A stretch of DNA of 64,000 nt from Streptomyces cynarae (GTDB lineage Bacteria > Actinomycetota > Actinomycetes > Streptomycetales > Streptomycetaceae), in assembly GCF_025642135.1 (NCBI RefSeq), contig NZ_CP106793.1, positions 4,158,001-4,222,000 on the forward strand, in the 5' to 3' direction. A program made the position numbers and the translations under genes. The notes beneath the pieces were generated by a model that was not told the origin of the DNA, did not search any database, and worked only from the letters and a program-made list of their open reading frames with translations. This document shows, piece by piece, positions 38,305 to 46,811 of the stretch (within the stretch, counting starts at the first letter, position 1; each line of letters begins with the position of its first letter).

Positions 38305-39645
38305 ATGCCCGTACCCGTGCCGCGGCCCCGAGCGATCCCGGCCGTGGAGGGTGGTCAGGCTCGAGCCGCGTCCCTGCCCGGCGATCAGACCGCTCAGACC
38401 GCTCAGGGGCCGTCCGCCCGTGCCAAGGCCCAGAACGACACGCTCACCCTGCTCGTGATCGAGGACGATCCGGCCGGTTCGCCGATCGTGCCCGAGATGC
38501 TCGACTCGGCAGGCCGCCCCATACGGCTGCGCACCGCCCGCAACCTCACCGAGGCCGAGCGGCTGCTCACCGACGACGTCCACTGCATCCTGCTGGACCT
38601 CGCGCTGCCCGCGCCCGGTCGGGCCGCCGAGGAGGAGGACGAGCTGGCCGTGCTGCGGCACGTGCTTCAGCTCGCGCCCCGCCATGCCGTGCTCGCGCTC
38701 ACCGCGTCCGGTGACGCGGAGCGGGGTGCCGAGGCCGTGCGCGTGGGCGCCCAGGACTACCTGTTCCGCGAGGAACTGGACGGGCGGCTGCTGAGCCGTG
38801 CGATCCGGTACGCGGTCGAACGCAAGCGGTCCGACACGGCCGAGCGGCGGCTGACCGAGTCCAAGCTGCGCGCGCAGGAGAACGCCCGCCTGGAGCGCGG
38901 CCTGCTGCCCACGCCGCTGCTCGACGGGTCCTCGCTGCGCTTCGCCGCCCGCTACCGGCCCGGCCGTTCGCGTGCCCTGCTCGGCGGTGACTTCTACGAC
39001 ACGGTGCGCACGCCGGACGGCACGGTGCACGCGATGATCGGAGACGTCTGCGGGCACGGCCCGGACGAGGCGGCGCTCGGCGTGGAGCTGCGCATCGCCT
39101 GGCGTGCGCTGACGCTGGCGGGGCTGTGCGGGGACGAGCTGCTGTCCACGCTGCAGCAGGTCCTGGAGCACGAGCGGGACAACGACGAGATCTTCGCCAC
39201 GCTGTGCACGGTCGACATCGCGCCGGACGGCCGCCGCGCCGGGCTGTGCCTGGCCGGCCACCCGGCCCCGTTGATCGCGCGCCCCGACCCCCGAGCTCCC
39301 GGCTCCGCTCGAGAAGGGGGGACCCCCATCGCCGAGCTGCTGCCGTACGACAACAACGGCCCCGCGCTCGGCCTGCTGCCGGGCGCCCGCTGGCCGCGGA
39401 TGCAGGTGGAGCTGGGACCGGTCTGGAGCCTGATGCTCTACACCGACGGGCTGATCGAGGGCCGGGTCGGGCAGGGCGGGGAGCGCCTGGGGCAGGACGG
39501 CATGGTGGAACTGGTCCGCCGTCGGCTGAGCGAGGGCCTGACGGGCGAGGAACTGCTGCGCGCGACGGTCAACGAGGTCCGCGACCTCAACGGTGGAGAG
39601 CTGGCGGACGACGTGGCGGTGGTCCTGCTCGACCGGGCGCCGTAA
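38305..39645 (+). CDS. Response regulator-PP2C (SpoIIE-type) phosphatase
   Basis: A 446-aa cytoplasmic protein. After ~45 polar residues, a receiver domain (LTLLVIEDDPAGSPIV; phospho-acceptor Asp in CILLDLALP; Thr in LALTASGD) leads through a helical linker (RRLTESKLRAQENARLERGL) to a PP2C/SpoIIE phosphatase with GGDFYDTV, MIGDVCGHGPDEA, LAGHPAPLI and LADDVAVVLLD metal-site motifs. Such RsbU-like proteins dephosphorylate anti-anti-sigma factors. ATG 38305 has GGAAGGAA upstream; the frame before it is not coding-like. Its anti-sigma partner is not in the window. Confidence 0.93.
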   Translation: MPVPVPRPRAIPAVEGGQARAASLPGDQTAQTAQGPSARAKAQNDTLTLLVIEDDPAGSPIVPEMLDSAGRPIRLRTARNLTEAERLLTDDVHCILLDLALPAPGRAAEEEDELAVLRHVLQLAPRHAVLALTASGDAERGAEAVRVGAQDYLFREELDGRLLSRAIRYAVERKRSDTAERRLTESKLRAQENARLERGLLPTPLLDGSSLRFAARYRPGRSRALLGGDFYDTVRTPDGTVHAMIGDVCGHGPDEAALGVELRIAWRALTLAGLCGDELLSTLQQVLEHERDNDEIFATLCTVDIAPDGRRAGLCLAGHPAPLIARPDPRAPGSAREGGTPIAELLPYDNNGPALGLLPGARWPRMQVELGPVWSLMLYTDGLIEGRVGQGGERLGQDGMVELVRRRLSEGLTGEELLRATVNEVRDLNGGELADDVAVVLLDRAP

Positions 39646-39783
39646 GCCACGACGGCAGGTCGGACCATGGCGGACCGCCGCCTACCGCTGCCCGCCGCGC
39701 ACGAAACGCCCGGCGCAACACAGCCCATACACGGGCCGCCCGCCGTCTACCGCAGCCCCAGCCGCCCAGGGGCCGCCCGCCCT

Positions 39784-40119
39784 CTAACGCCCGCCGTTGT
39801 ACGGTCCGTACGGACCGTCGCTGCTGCTCCCCCGGCGGCGACGGCCCCAGCCGCCGCCCGAGACCTGCTTGAGGGCGGGGCGGACGTCCACGAAGAACAC
39901 GATCGTGGCGACGAGGCCGGCGAGCTGCAGGAAGAGCATCGGCACGAACAGGTTCACCGCGACCGCGATGCCGAGGATGATCAGCCAGAAGCCCTTGTTC
40001 TGCTTGTCGGCGGCGCGGTACGCGTCCTCCCGGTACAGCACGGCCATGGCCAGCGCCACCACGGCGAGCACCAGCATGGCGGTGAAGAGCAGCCACATCA
40101 GGCCGCCGAATGCCGTCAT
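39784..40119 (-). CDS. DUF2516 membrane protein
   Basis: A 111-aa inner-membrane protein with three hydrophobic helices (MWLLFTAMLVLAVVALAMAVLY; GFWLIILGIAVAVNLFV; QLAGLVATIVFFVDVRPAL) and a basic glycine-rich tail (GGWGRRRRGSSSDGPYG). It matches the actinobacterial DUF2516 pattern. ATG 40119 is preferred; GTG codons at 40137 and 40134 are in frame. It lies downstream of the HbhA-like gene with a terminator between. Function unknown. Confidence 0.8.
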   Translation of the reverse strand: MTAFGGLMWLLFTAMLVLAVVALAMAVLYREDAYRAADKQNKGFWLIILGIAVAVNLFVPMLFLQLAGLVATIVFFVDVRPALKQVSGGGWGRRRRGSSSDGPYGPYNGGR

Positions 40120-40197
40120 CAGCACAATGCCCACCACCCGAGTCGAGTCGTCTCTACGGCCAACCGTACCCGCCTGCGGCCACCGCGTACCCGTACA

Positions 40198-40230
40198 ACG
40201 GGCCGGGCACCTCCGAAGTGCCCGGCCCGT
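40198..40230. terminator. Terminator after the HbhA-like gene
   Basis: A perfect 13-bp stem ACGGGCCGGGCAC / GTGCCCGGCCCGT with loop CTCCGAA. Confidence 0.85.
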
Positions 40231-40283
40231 CGTCCGTCATCGTCCGTCATCCGTCGCGTGGCCCCGCCGGGGCCACGCGTTCC

Positions 40284-40937
40284 TCATTTGGCCGGAGGCG
40301 TGGTCTTCTTCGCCACCGGCTTGCGGGCCGCCGGGGCCGTCTTCTTCGCCACCGGCTTCTTGTCCTCGGCGAACTCGGCCGTGGGGGCCTCGGCCGGCTT
40401 CGGCTCGGCCTTGACCTCGACCGGCTCGGGCTTGCCCTCGACGGCGACGGCCAGGTCCTCGATGCCCTCGGCGGCCTCGCCGCGCCAGGTCTTCACGGCC
40501 TGCTCGCCGTGCTCGGCGACCTTCTCGTAGGTCTCCCGAGCCTTGACCGCGTACTCGGCGGCGACGCCCACACCCCGCAGCGCGAGGTCCTGGGCGGTCT
40601 CGCCGAGCTTCTTCAGGTCGGCGTCCAGGCTGCTGCCGAACTTCTTGAGGTCCGAGTCGAGGCTGCCGATGAACTCGCCCACCTTGGCCTGGATGGTCGA
40701 CTGCGTCTCCTTGACGCGGGCGCCGGCCTCCTTGGCGCGGGCCGCGGCCTTCTCCTGGACCGCCTTCGGGTCGGTGTTGCGGACGGCCTCGATGCGGGCC
40801 GGGGCCTCGGCCCGCAGCTGCTCGACCAGCGCGGGCACCTTCTTGGCCTGCTTCAGGGCCAGGTCGGCGGTGCCGGCGGCGAAGTAGAGCGGGGTGGGGT
40901 CGCTGAGGGTCTTGCGCAGGTCGTCGGTGATGGCCAT
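40284..40937 (-). CDS. HbhA-like lysine-rich-tail protein
   Basis: A 217-aa protein like heparin-binding haemagglutinin. A coiled-coil core (about 25-150; KQAKKVPALVEQLRAEAPAR, AAARAKEAGARVKETQSTIQ) is followed by a Lys/Pro/Ala tail (KKPVAKKTAPAARKPVAKK). In mycobacteria HbhA binds heparan sulfate; in Streptomyces the tail may bind DNA or polyanions. ATG 40937 has GGGAGGA upstream. Together with the XRE and DUF2516 genes this is a conserved actinobacterial group. Confidence 0.85.
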   Translation of the reverse strand: MAITDDLRKTLSDPTPLYFAAGTADLALKQAKKVPALVEQLRAEAPARIEAVRNTDPKAVQEKAAARAKEAGARVKETQSTIQAKVGEFIGSLDSDLKKFGSSLDADLKKLGETAQDLALRGVGVAAEYAVKARETYEKVAEHGEQAVKTWRGEAAEGIEDLAVAVEGKPEPVEVKAEPKPAEAPTAEFAEDKKPVAKKTAPAARKPVAKKTTPPAK

Positions 40938-41054
40938 GGGATGGTCCTCCCGTTTCGGCTTCGTTGAGGGTTTTGGGCGGTCCGCGGGACATCGAGCCGT
41001 CCCGGTGGTCCGGTCGCTGTCCGTGGCGTGGTCCCGGTGGTCCCGGTGTCCGGG

Positions 41055-41579
41055 TCAGCCGGCTGCCTGCCGCGGACCGGCATCGCTGCCGTCGGCCGTG
41101 CGGGGGCCGGCGTCGGCGGTGTCCTGGGCGTCGTTCATGCCGTGCGCCTCCTGAGACTGCTGAGCCTCCCGAGTCCGAGCCTCATGAACCGCCTGACCAT
41201 CCTCGTCGGCCGCGCCCGCCCGGGTGACCTCGAAGCCGTTCTCCTTGCGGAACGACTCGTAGATCTGCAGCAGCACCTGCTTCTGCCGCTCGGTCAGCGT
41301 GGGATCGGCGAGGATGACGGCACGCGTCTCCACCTCGTCCCGGTCCCGCTCGGCGTCGAGGATGCCGGCGCGCACGTACAGCGTCTCGGCGGAGATCCGC
41401 AGCGCCTTGGCGACCTGCTGGAGCACCTCCGCGCTCGGCTTGCGCAGCCCGCGCTCGATCTGGCTCAGGTACGGATTGGACACGCCGGCGGCGTCGGCGA
41501 GCTGCCTGAGCGACAGCTGCGCGTTGCGGCGCTGCTCACGCAGGTACTCACCGAGGTTGCCGACGTTCAGCGATGCCAT
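41055..41579 (-). CDS. XRE-family transcription regulator
   Basis: A 174-aa regulator. The HTH is in EYLREQRRNAQLSLRQLADAAGVSNPYLSQIERGLRKPSAEVLQQVAKAL (residues ~9-58), followed by a helical region and an acidic, Gln/Ala/Gly-rich tail. ATG 41579 has AAGGTAGAGG just upstream. A perfect 20-bp inverted repeat lies 30 bp before the start, suggesting autorepression. The HbhA-like gene follows in the same direction, 118 bp on, and may be a target. Confidence 0.9.
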   Translation of the reverse strand: MASLNVGNLGEYLREQRRNAQLSLRQLADAAGVSNPYLSQIERGLRKPSAEVLQQVAKALRISAETLYVRAGILDAERDRDEVETRAVILADPTLTERQKQVLLQIYESFRKENGFEVTRAGAADEDGQAVHEARTREAQQSQEAHGMNDAQDTADAGPRTADGSDAGPRQAAG

Positions 41580-41609
41580 GCCTCTACCTTGCCCCATGAG
41601 CGCTAACAA

Positions 41610-41629
41610 TTGCAAGCACCCGCTTGCAA
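41610..41629. promoter_or_regulatory. Operator-like palindrome upstream of the XRE gene
   Basis: TTGCAAGC-ACCC-GCTTGCAA, perfect 8-bp arms, 31 bp upstream of the start codon and AT-richer than its surroundings. Confidence 0.7.
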
Positions 41630-41745
41630 AAGTGCGCCACGTCACGGGAAGGGGATCGCCATCGCCGTGCGGCGTGTCACACCACCGCCGTCCATCCCAC
41701 ACCCGCCGCGCCCGGGACCGTGGGAGGCGCCGGTGCGCGGACGGG

Positions 41746-41771
41746 TGACGTCATGAGACGGAGTGACGTCA
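41746..41771. promoter_or_regulatory. Two TGACGTCA palindromes
   Basis: The 8-bp palindrome TGACGTCA occurs at 41746-41753 and 41764-41771, in the longer direct repeat GTGACGTCAT with 18-bp period. Placed between the divergent XRE and nitroreductase-hemerythrin genes, it looks like a tandem operator. Confidence 0.55.
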
Positions 41772-41966
41772 TAAACCGTTGGCGCCGGGTCGCGTACCCC
41801 GATAACGTGCGGCCCATGACTGCCGGGTCGGCCTTGGGCCGTTCACGAGTGGGGCACCCGGCCTCCGAGTGAGGCGGGGGCGGGCGAGAGGCCCGCCGTT
41901 CTCCTTCTGTTCCGACGCGTATCCCATCCCACCACGCCGAACAGAAGAAGGCAGCGACAGCAGAGC

Positions 41967-42806
41967 ATGCCCAACCCCTTCAACCAGCAGATCATCGACG
42001 AGTTCCGCGCCCACCGGGGCCGCGTGGGCGGCCCCTTCGAGAGCGCCCGGTTACTGCTCCTCACCACCACCGGCGCCCGCACCGGCACCCCGCACACCAC
42101 CCCCCTCGGCTACTACCCCGACGGCGGCGAGCGCGTCCTCGTGATCGCCTCGGCCGGGGGCGCGCCGCGGCACCCCGACTGGTTCCACAACCTCGTGGCG
42201 CAACCCCAGGTCACCGTGGAGACGGGCGTGTTCACCTACGAGGCGACCGCGGTCGTCCTGGACCGCGCCGCGCGCGACGAGGCGTTCGCCCGCGCCGTCG
42301 AGTCGAACCCCGGCTGGGCCGAGTACCAGGCGAAGACGGACCGTGTCATCCCGGTCGTCGCCCTCCGGGAGAATCCGAGGCCGGGCCCGCCGCGCATCGA
42401 GGCATCCTCTCCGGGTGAGGCCATCAGGGCGGTCCATGACGTCTTCCGCCGCGAGCTGGCCCTGATCAGGAAGGAGTTCGCGGCCTCGGGAGGCGGCCCC
42501 GCCCTGGGCGCCCAGCTCCGGATCAACTGCCTGACCCTCTGCAAGGGGCTGGGCAACCACCACGCCGGCGAGGACGTCACCCTGTTCCCGTCCCTCGAAG
42601 GCCGCCACCCCGAGCTGGCACCGGCCTTCGACCGGCTGCGCCGCGAACACGAGCGGATCGCCGCCCTCCTGGACGACCTGCGCCGGGTCGTGTCGGCACC
42701 CGACGTGGACCGGGCCGGTGCCCTGCCCGAGGTGGAACGCCTCACCGACGAGCTGGAGGCGCATCTGACGTACGAGGAGGCACAGTTGGCAGCCGTACTG
42801 CGCTGA
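41967..42806 (+). CDS. F420-dependent nitroreductase-like domain fused to hemerythrin
   Basis: A 279-aa fusion. Residues 1-140 are a DDN-type split barrel (MPNPFNQQIIDEFRAHRGRV; LLLLTTTGARTGTPHTTPLGYY; HPDWFHNLVAQPQVTVETG). Residues ~150-279 are a hemerythrin HHE domain: AIRAVHDVFRRELALI, LGNHHAGEDVTLFPSL, LRREHERIAALL and ELEAHLTYEE carry the diiron His/Glu ligands. The combination could couple F420H2 reduction to oxygen or NO handling. ATG 41967 follows GAAGAAGGC. No operon partners. Confidence 0.88.
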   Translation: MPNPFNQQIIDEFRAHRGRVGGPFESARLLLLTTTGARTGTPHTTPLGYYPDGGERVLVIASAGGAPRHPDWFHNLVAQPQVTVETGVFTYEATAVVLDRAARDEAFARAVESNPGWAEYQAKTDRVIPVVALRENPRPGPPRIEASSPGEAIRAVHDVFRRELALIRKEFAASGGGPALGAQLRINCLTLCKGLGNHHAGEDVTLFPSLEGRHPELAPAFDRLRREHERIAALLDDLRRVVSAPDVDRAGALPEVERLTDELEAHLTYEEAQLAAVLR

Positions 42807-42920
42807 TCAGCTGCGGCTGAGCCGCCCCTCCGTACATCCGGAGACACCCTGGTGGGTCACAGCGGTCATATGAGCAGCCAGGCTCACCAGGGAACGGGCG
42901 TGTGCGCACCCCATGCAGAC

Positions 42921-43027
42921 GGGACACCGCCCAGGTAGGGACCACATACAGGCGGGGCACCGCCCGGGTGGCGACCACACAGGCGGGACACCGCCCGAGT
43001 AGCGACCACATACAGGCGGTACACGCC
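42921..43027. repeat. Tandem 31-33-bp repeat
   Basis: Three consecutive units (42921-42953, 42954-42984, 42985-43017), each GGGxCACCGCCCxxGTxGxGACCACA(TA)CAGGC, plus a 10-bp partial copy, followed at 43052 by a run of nine G residues. It fills most of the gap between the hemerythrin and double-kinase genes (convergent). Confidence 0.85.
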
Positions 43028-43135
43028 ACGGAGCTGCACCTCTGCGATCGCGGGGGGGGGCGGCGGCAACCACGTGGTCCTGCTCCAGGCGGCATCCCTC
43101 GCCCCCTCCCCCGTGCAGAAGCGCCCGGCGTCAGG

Positions 43136-45433
43136 TCAGACGTCCACCCAGAGCCCGGCCGTCCGCCCGCGTCCGTGGTCACCATGCGGGAGTGCACGGG
43201 CAAGATGAGGGTTCGCCGTCAGTTTGGCGGGAAGCCCCAGCGCGGCCGTGGCTTGGAACAGGGTCATCGCGTACGTGTCCACCGCCCGGCGGACGTTGGG
43301 GGCGTCCAGGCCGTCGCCGGTCACGAGACGGTCGAGATCGACGTACGCCGAGCGGACGACCTCCATCCACCGGTAGACCCGCCAGTCGTCCTGCCAGCCC
43401 TTGGTGCAGTCCTCCGGCAGCCGTTCGGACCAGCGTGCGAACAGCCGCTCCCGGATCTCGGGACGCGTGGGCGTGAGGTGCATGTGGCGTACCAGGTCGT
43501 ACAGGGCGTCCCCGACCATCGCCATCTCCCAGTCGATGAGCGTCAGCCCGCCGGTCGGCCGGCGCACCAGGTTCCACGGGTTGAGATCGCCGTGCAGGAG
43601 GACGGGCCGGCGCGGGACCAGGGTGTGGCGGTCGAGGATCTCGCCCAGCCGGTGACTGCTGGGCAGTCCCAGTTCGCGTGCCAGATCCGCCGTCTCCTTG
43701 GGCAGTTCGCCCACCAGGCGGACCAGTTCGTCGCACAGGCCCTTGTAGAAGTCCTGCCGGAACACGGCGCGACCGAAGTCGGTGCAGTCGACGCAGGTCA
43801 GCGCGTTCAGCTGGTCCACCAGGTCGTCCGCCTCGTACGGCCGGAGCCCGTCCACGGGGTGGTCGGGCGGGCGGACGTCATCCGGTCCCTCGTAAGAGTG
43901 AATGGTGAACGGCTCGTTCAGCCCGCTGGTGCCCAGGGCCAGCACCTTGGGAGCCCGTACACCGGCCTTCGACCGCTCGATCGCCCTCAGAACGGCGTGC
44001 TCGTTGAGGAACCTGCGCTCCCGGGGGTTCCCCGCGCCGACCTTCCGGCGGACCATGACGGGACACGGCACTCCCGGCACCCGAACCGCCGTGTTGAGGT
44101 GTGCCGCCCCCTTGAACACCCGGTCCGCCGAAGCGGCACCCTCCTCGAACAGCGCCTTGCTCACCGCCGCCGCCGGGAACCCCGGGAGCAGAGGCACCCG
44201 CTCGTCCCGCTGCCAGACGATCTCCATGGCGGAGCGCTCACGGGCCTTGCCCCCGTGGGACTCTCGCCAGCGGAAGAGGATGCGCTCGATCTCGCTCTCA
44301 TCCAACACATGGCCCAGCCGCAACGGTTCTTCGGCCGCCAGCAGCGCCCGGTGCACCTCCTGCGTCGCGGCATCGAGGTCACGCTGGTCGAAGGAGTCGC
44401 CGAGCGATGTGGCCGCGCGCATCACGTCGGGATAGACGGACTGGGCCCGTTCGAAGGCGACGTAGTGCTTCAGATCCCGGTCGAGGCCGTTGACGGCCTT
44501 GGGGCGCCGTCTGCGCATGGCCTGGTGCCACGCCTCCACGACCTCGGGCCACTGGTAGTCGGGGTACTGCATCCGCACCAGGTGGGTGGCGAGGTCGTGC
44601 AGCGGGTCACCGAATCCGGCCAGTTCCCAGTCGACACAGATCAGGGGCGGTTTGCCGCGGTAGGACACGATCACGTTGTCCCGGTGCATATCCGTGTGGA
44701 GCAGGCTGAAGGGGCGGCGGACAAGGGCCGGGACCCGCTCCGCGAAGCGCACCATCGCGTCCTCGGGGATGCCCAGCATCGCGAACAGCCCTCCGAACTC
44801 GGCCCAGTTCGGACGCCTGATCTGCTCCTCCGCCGCGAACGCCAGCGCCCGCAGAAAGGCACCGCTGTCCCGGCTCGAACGGGGCCAGGACACCGGGAGC
44901 GGGGGGAGGTGCTGCCTGGCCACCTGCGTCATGTCCGCCAGGAGACCCGCGAGGTCGGCGATCAGTACCGAGTCCACCGGCTGTCCCTTGGGGCAGATGC
45001 TGGACAGCGGCACCCCCTCCACATAGCTCAGGACGGTGATGTCGCCGCACTTGGCCAGACAGCGGGGGACGTACGGGAGAACACCGCTGATCGTGTTGAG
45101 GATCTCCGCCTCGTCGTGCCATGTCCTGATGACCACGGACAGCGCCGAGGGGATCCGCTGCCGCACCGTGACACGTTCGCCGTCCTTGCCGGCCACAAGC
45201 CGGGAGTCCTGCTCGGTGAGCGGCCGCACCATGTAGTTGACGTTGTGATGCCCCCGTTCGAAGGAGCCCAGCGCCCTGGCGTAACGCAGGAACCTCTCGA
45301 AGTCGTCGTCCGCCGCAGGCTCCAGAGCGCGGTTGCTAGGCAATGGCGGACCGCCCAACGATGACTCCTGAATGGCTGTGCGGCGCGTGCGATGGTCATG
45401 CGCCGCGAACAAGGTGGGCACACGGTAGGGCAT
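43136..45433 (-). CDS. Protein with two APH-type kinase domains
   Basis: A ~765-aa cytoplasmic protein with two phosphotransferase (aminoglycoside/choline-kinase fold) domains in tandem. Domain 1 (about 60-330) has the catalytic loop LLHTDMHRDNVIV and metal motif ICVDWELAGFGDPLHDLA. Domain 2 (about 415-740) has LLHGDLNPWNLV and LTLIDWEMAMVGDALYDL. Both have intact catalytic Asp and DFD-like Asp. ATG 45433 is a guess: the frame is open to 45505 and no strong ribosome site is seen. It is the first of a run of accessory genes with GntR-type regulators. Substrate unknown; a small hydroxylated molecule is likely from the family. Confidence 0.75.
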   Translation of the reverse strand: MPYRVPTLFAAHDHRTRRTAIQESSLGGPPLPSNRALEPAADDDFERFLRYARALGSFERGHHNVNYMVRPLTEQDSRLVAGKDGERVTVRQRIPSALSVVIRTWHDEAEILNTISGVLPYVPRCLAKCGDITVLSYVEGVPLSSICPKGQPVDSVLIADLAGLLADMTQVARQHLPPLPVSWPRSSRDSGAFLRALAFAAEEQIRRPNWAEFGGLFAMLGIPEDAMVRFAERVPALVRRPFSLLHTDMHRDNVIVSYRGKPPLICVDWELAGFGDPLHDLATHLVRMQYPDYQWPEVVEAWHQAMRRRRPKAVNGLDRDLKHYVAFERAQSVYPDVMRAATSLGDSFDQRDLDAATQEVHRALLAAEEPLRLGHVLDESEIERILFRWRESHGGKARERSAMEIVWQRDERVPLLPGFPAAAVSKALFEEGAASADRVFKGAAHLNTAVRVPGVPCPVMVRRKVGAGNPRERRFLNEHAVLRAIERSKAGVRAPKVLALGTSGLNEPFTIHSYEGPDDVRPPDHPVDGLRPYEADDLVDQLNALTCVDCTDFGRAVFRQDFYKGLCDELVRLVGELPKETADLARELGLPSSHRLGEILDRHTLVPRRPVLLHGDLNPWNLVRRPTGGLTLIDWEMAMVGDALYDLVRHMHLTPTRPEIRERLFARWSERLPEDCTKGWQDDWRVYRWMEVVRSAYVDLDRLVTGDGLDAPNVRRAVDTYAMTLFQATAALGLPAKLTANPHLARALPHGDHGRGRTAGLWVDV

Positions 45434-45538
45434 CTCGACGCAGCGGAACGTTTGACTCCAGCATTCGGTACGCATTTGAGCGCATGCGGCACTCAGAAGC
45501 AGCACGCCGTCGGAAATACCACGGATGCCGGCTCCGTG

Positions 45539-46432
45539 TCAGGCGGCCTCGGCGAGCAGGTCCCACACGGAGTTGAACCACGACTGCATGCTGTCGACGA
45601 AGGTGGAGCCGGGCGAGTTCGGGTCGCCGTCCCTGATGTGGTGCGTGAGGGTGGCACCGAGCCCGATCACGTCGAGCGCCTCGATCTCCCGGCCGCTGTC
45701 CAGGACGATGGGACGCTCGTCCACCACGTAGGGGCCGAACAACGCCTCGGACTCGTTGAAGAGGTAGACCTTGAAGGCCGGCGGCAGTGCCACGTGGCGG
45801 ACCTGCAGGTCGAAGGACTCGACGAGCTTGGACGCCTGGAGGCTCGCGAGCACCCGCGGCAGCGAGGCCATGGCGTCCCGGGCGATCCCGAGGTGGCGCT
45901 CCCTGACCGTCCCGGCCTCGCCCGGGTTCATGGCCCGGGGATACGGAAGCTCCAGATCCTCCGACGGCAGTAGAAGCCGTACGCTCACGCGGGGCGGCGA
46001 GGGGCGGGACTCGGCCCTGCGCACTCGGACCCATTCGGCCTGGAGCATCTGCAGATGCATCCCGAGCGATTCCGCGGTCAGGGTGTAGACGTCGAGCGCG
46101 ACCTCCTGAAGATCGAATGCCTGCTCGATGAACGACCCCACGGTCACGGCGCCGCGCCGATGCACGCCCCGGGGCGTCGAGGATTCGATGCGCTGACTCC
46201 GGATCACCCGCGACCCGCTGCCGCGCCGGGACTCGATCCAGCCTTCGCTGGTGAGCTCCCTGATCACCCGCTGCACGGTGTCGCGGGACACGCCGAACTC
46301 CTCGGCCAGGGCCCGTTGAGGAGGCAGCGTGCCGTTCACCGGGTACGTCCCGTCGGCTATGCGGACGCGCAGGGCTGCCGCGACACGGTCGAACTCCGTG
46401 CCGCCACCGTCGCCGACCCGTTCTGCGTCCAC
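45539..46432 (-). CDS. GntR-type regulator 1 with novel C-terminal domain
   Basis: A 297-aa regulator. The winged helix (about 10-80) has GTLPPQRALAEEFGVSRDTV and LTSEGWIESRRGSGSRV. The C-terminal ~200 residues are not UTRA or FCD; they contain VSVRLLLPSEDLELPYP, FKVYLFNESEALFGPYVV and a terminal FVDSMQSWFNSVWDLL, a pattern shared with the two regulators at 47.5 and 48.8 kb and loosely like pseudo-PLD domains. GTG 46432 gives a compact N-terminus. It diverges from micropeptide gene 1 with an 18-bp palindrome between. Confidence 0.85.
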   Translation of the reverse strand: MDAERVGDGGGTEFDRVAAALRVRIADGTYPVNGTLPPQRALAEEFGVSRDTVQRVIRELTSEGWIESRRGSGSRVIRSQRIESSTPRGVHRRGAVTVGSFIEQAFDLQEVALDVYTLTAESLGMHLQMLQAEWVRVRRAESRPSPPRVSVRLLLPSEDLELPYPRAMNPGEAGTVRERHLGIARDAMASLPRVLASLQASKLVESFDLQVRHVALPPAFKVYLFNESEALFGPYVVDERPIVLDSGREIEALDVIGLGATLTHHIRDGDPNSPGSTFVDSMQSWFNSVWDLLAEAA

Positions 46433-46545
46433 ACACCGACCGTACCTTCTCTGCCCGACAGCCAAACACTTTTCGGGCAGCCAGCAGTCCAACTGCCCTA
46501 CTGGTTAAGGGATCAAGCAGGCAGGGCACTTCCAATTCAGAGCAA

Positions 46546-46563
46546 CCAGTCCAATTGGACTGG
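46546..46563. promoter_or_regulatory. Operator-like palindrome of regulator 1
   Basis: Perfect 18-bp palindrome CCAGTCCAATTGGACTGG, between regulator 1 and micropeptide 1. Related half-sites (CCAACTGCCCTACTGG) lie at about 46489-46504. Confidence 0.75.
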
Positions 46564-46619
46564 AAGTTGATCGGTTCACGGAAGCTCCATGGGGGCTTCA
46601 CCGGAAACGGAAGGGCCGG

Positions 46620-46811
46620 GTGGGGGAAATGATCCAGTCGGAGGCGCTCGCCACCGCAGCCGAGTTCGTCCTGTCGATGCTGGCCCAGTCGGAGTACGGA
46701 CTACTGGGAGCCGTCCTCGTGTCGCTCGTCTTCATGGGTGTCCGAGCGGGCCGGCCGCACCTCGCGCTGGGAGCCGCGGTGGTGTTCGCCGTCCTGATGG
46801 CTCAGGCCTGA
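46620..46811 (+). CDS. Micropeptide 1, two-helix membrane protein
   Basis: A 63-aa hydrophobic protein with helices near 10-20 (weak), 26-41 (YGLLGAVLVSLVFMGV) and 47-63 (LALGAAVVFAVLMAQA). GTG 46620 has GGAAGG 5 nt upstream; ATG 46629 is an alternative. Its sequence YGLLG...GVRAGRP...GAAVVFAVLMAQ aligns with micropeptide 2 at 48.6 kb. It is divergent from regulator 1 and overlaps the HAD gene's 3' end by 10 bp on the other strand. Function unknown. Confidence 0.75.
   Translation: MGEMIQSEALATAAEFVLSMLAQSEYGLLGAVLVSLVFMGVRAGRPHLALGAAVVFAVLMAQA

Noticed and set aside
42921..43027. Insertion-sequence end or attachment site
   Set aside because: No transposase gene, terminal inverted repeats or target duplication is visible; it is a simple tandem repeat.
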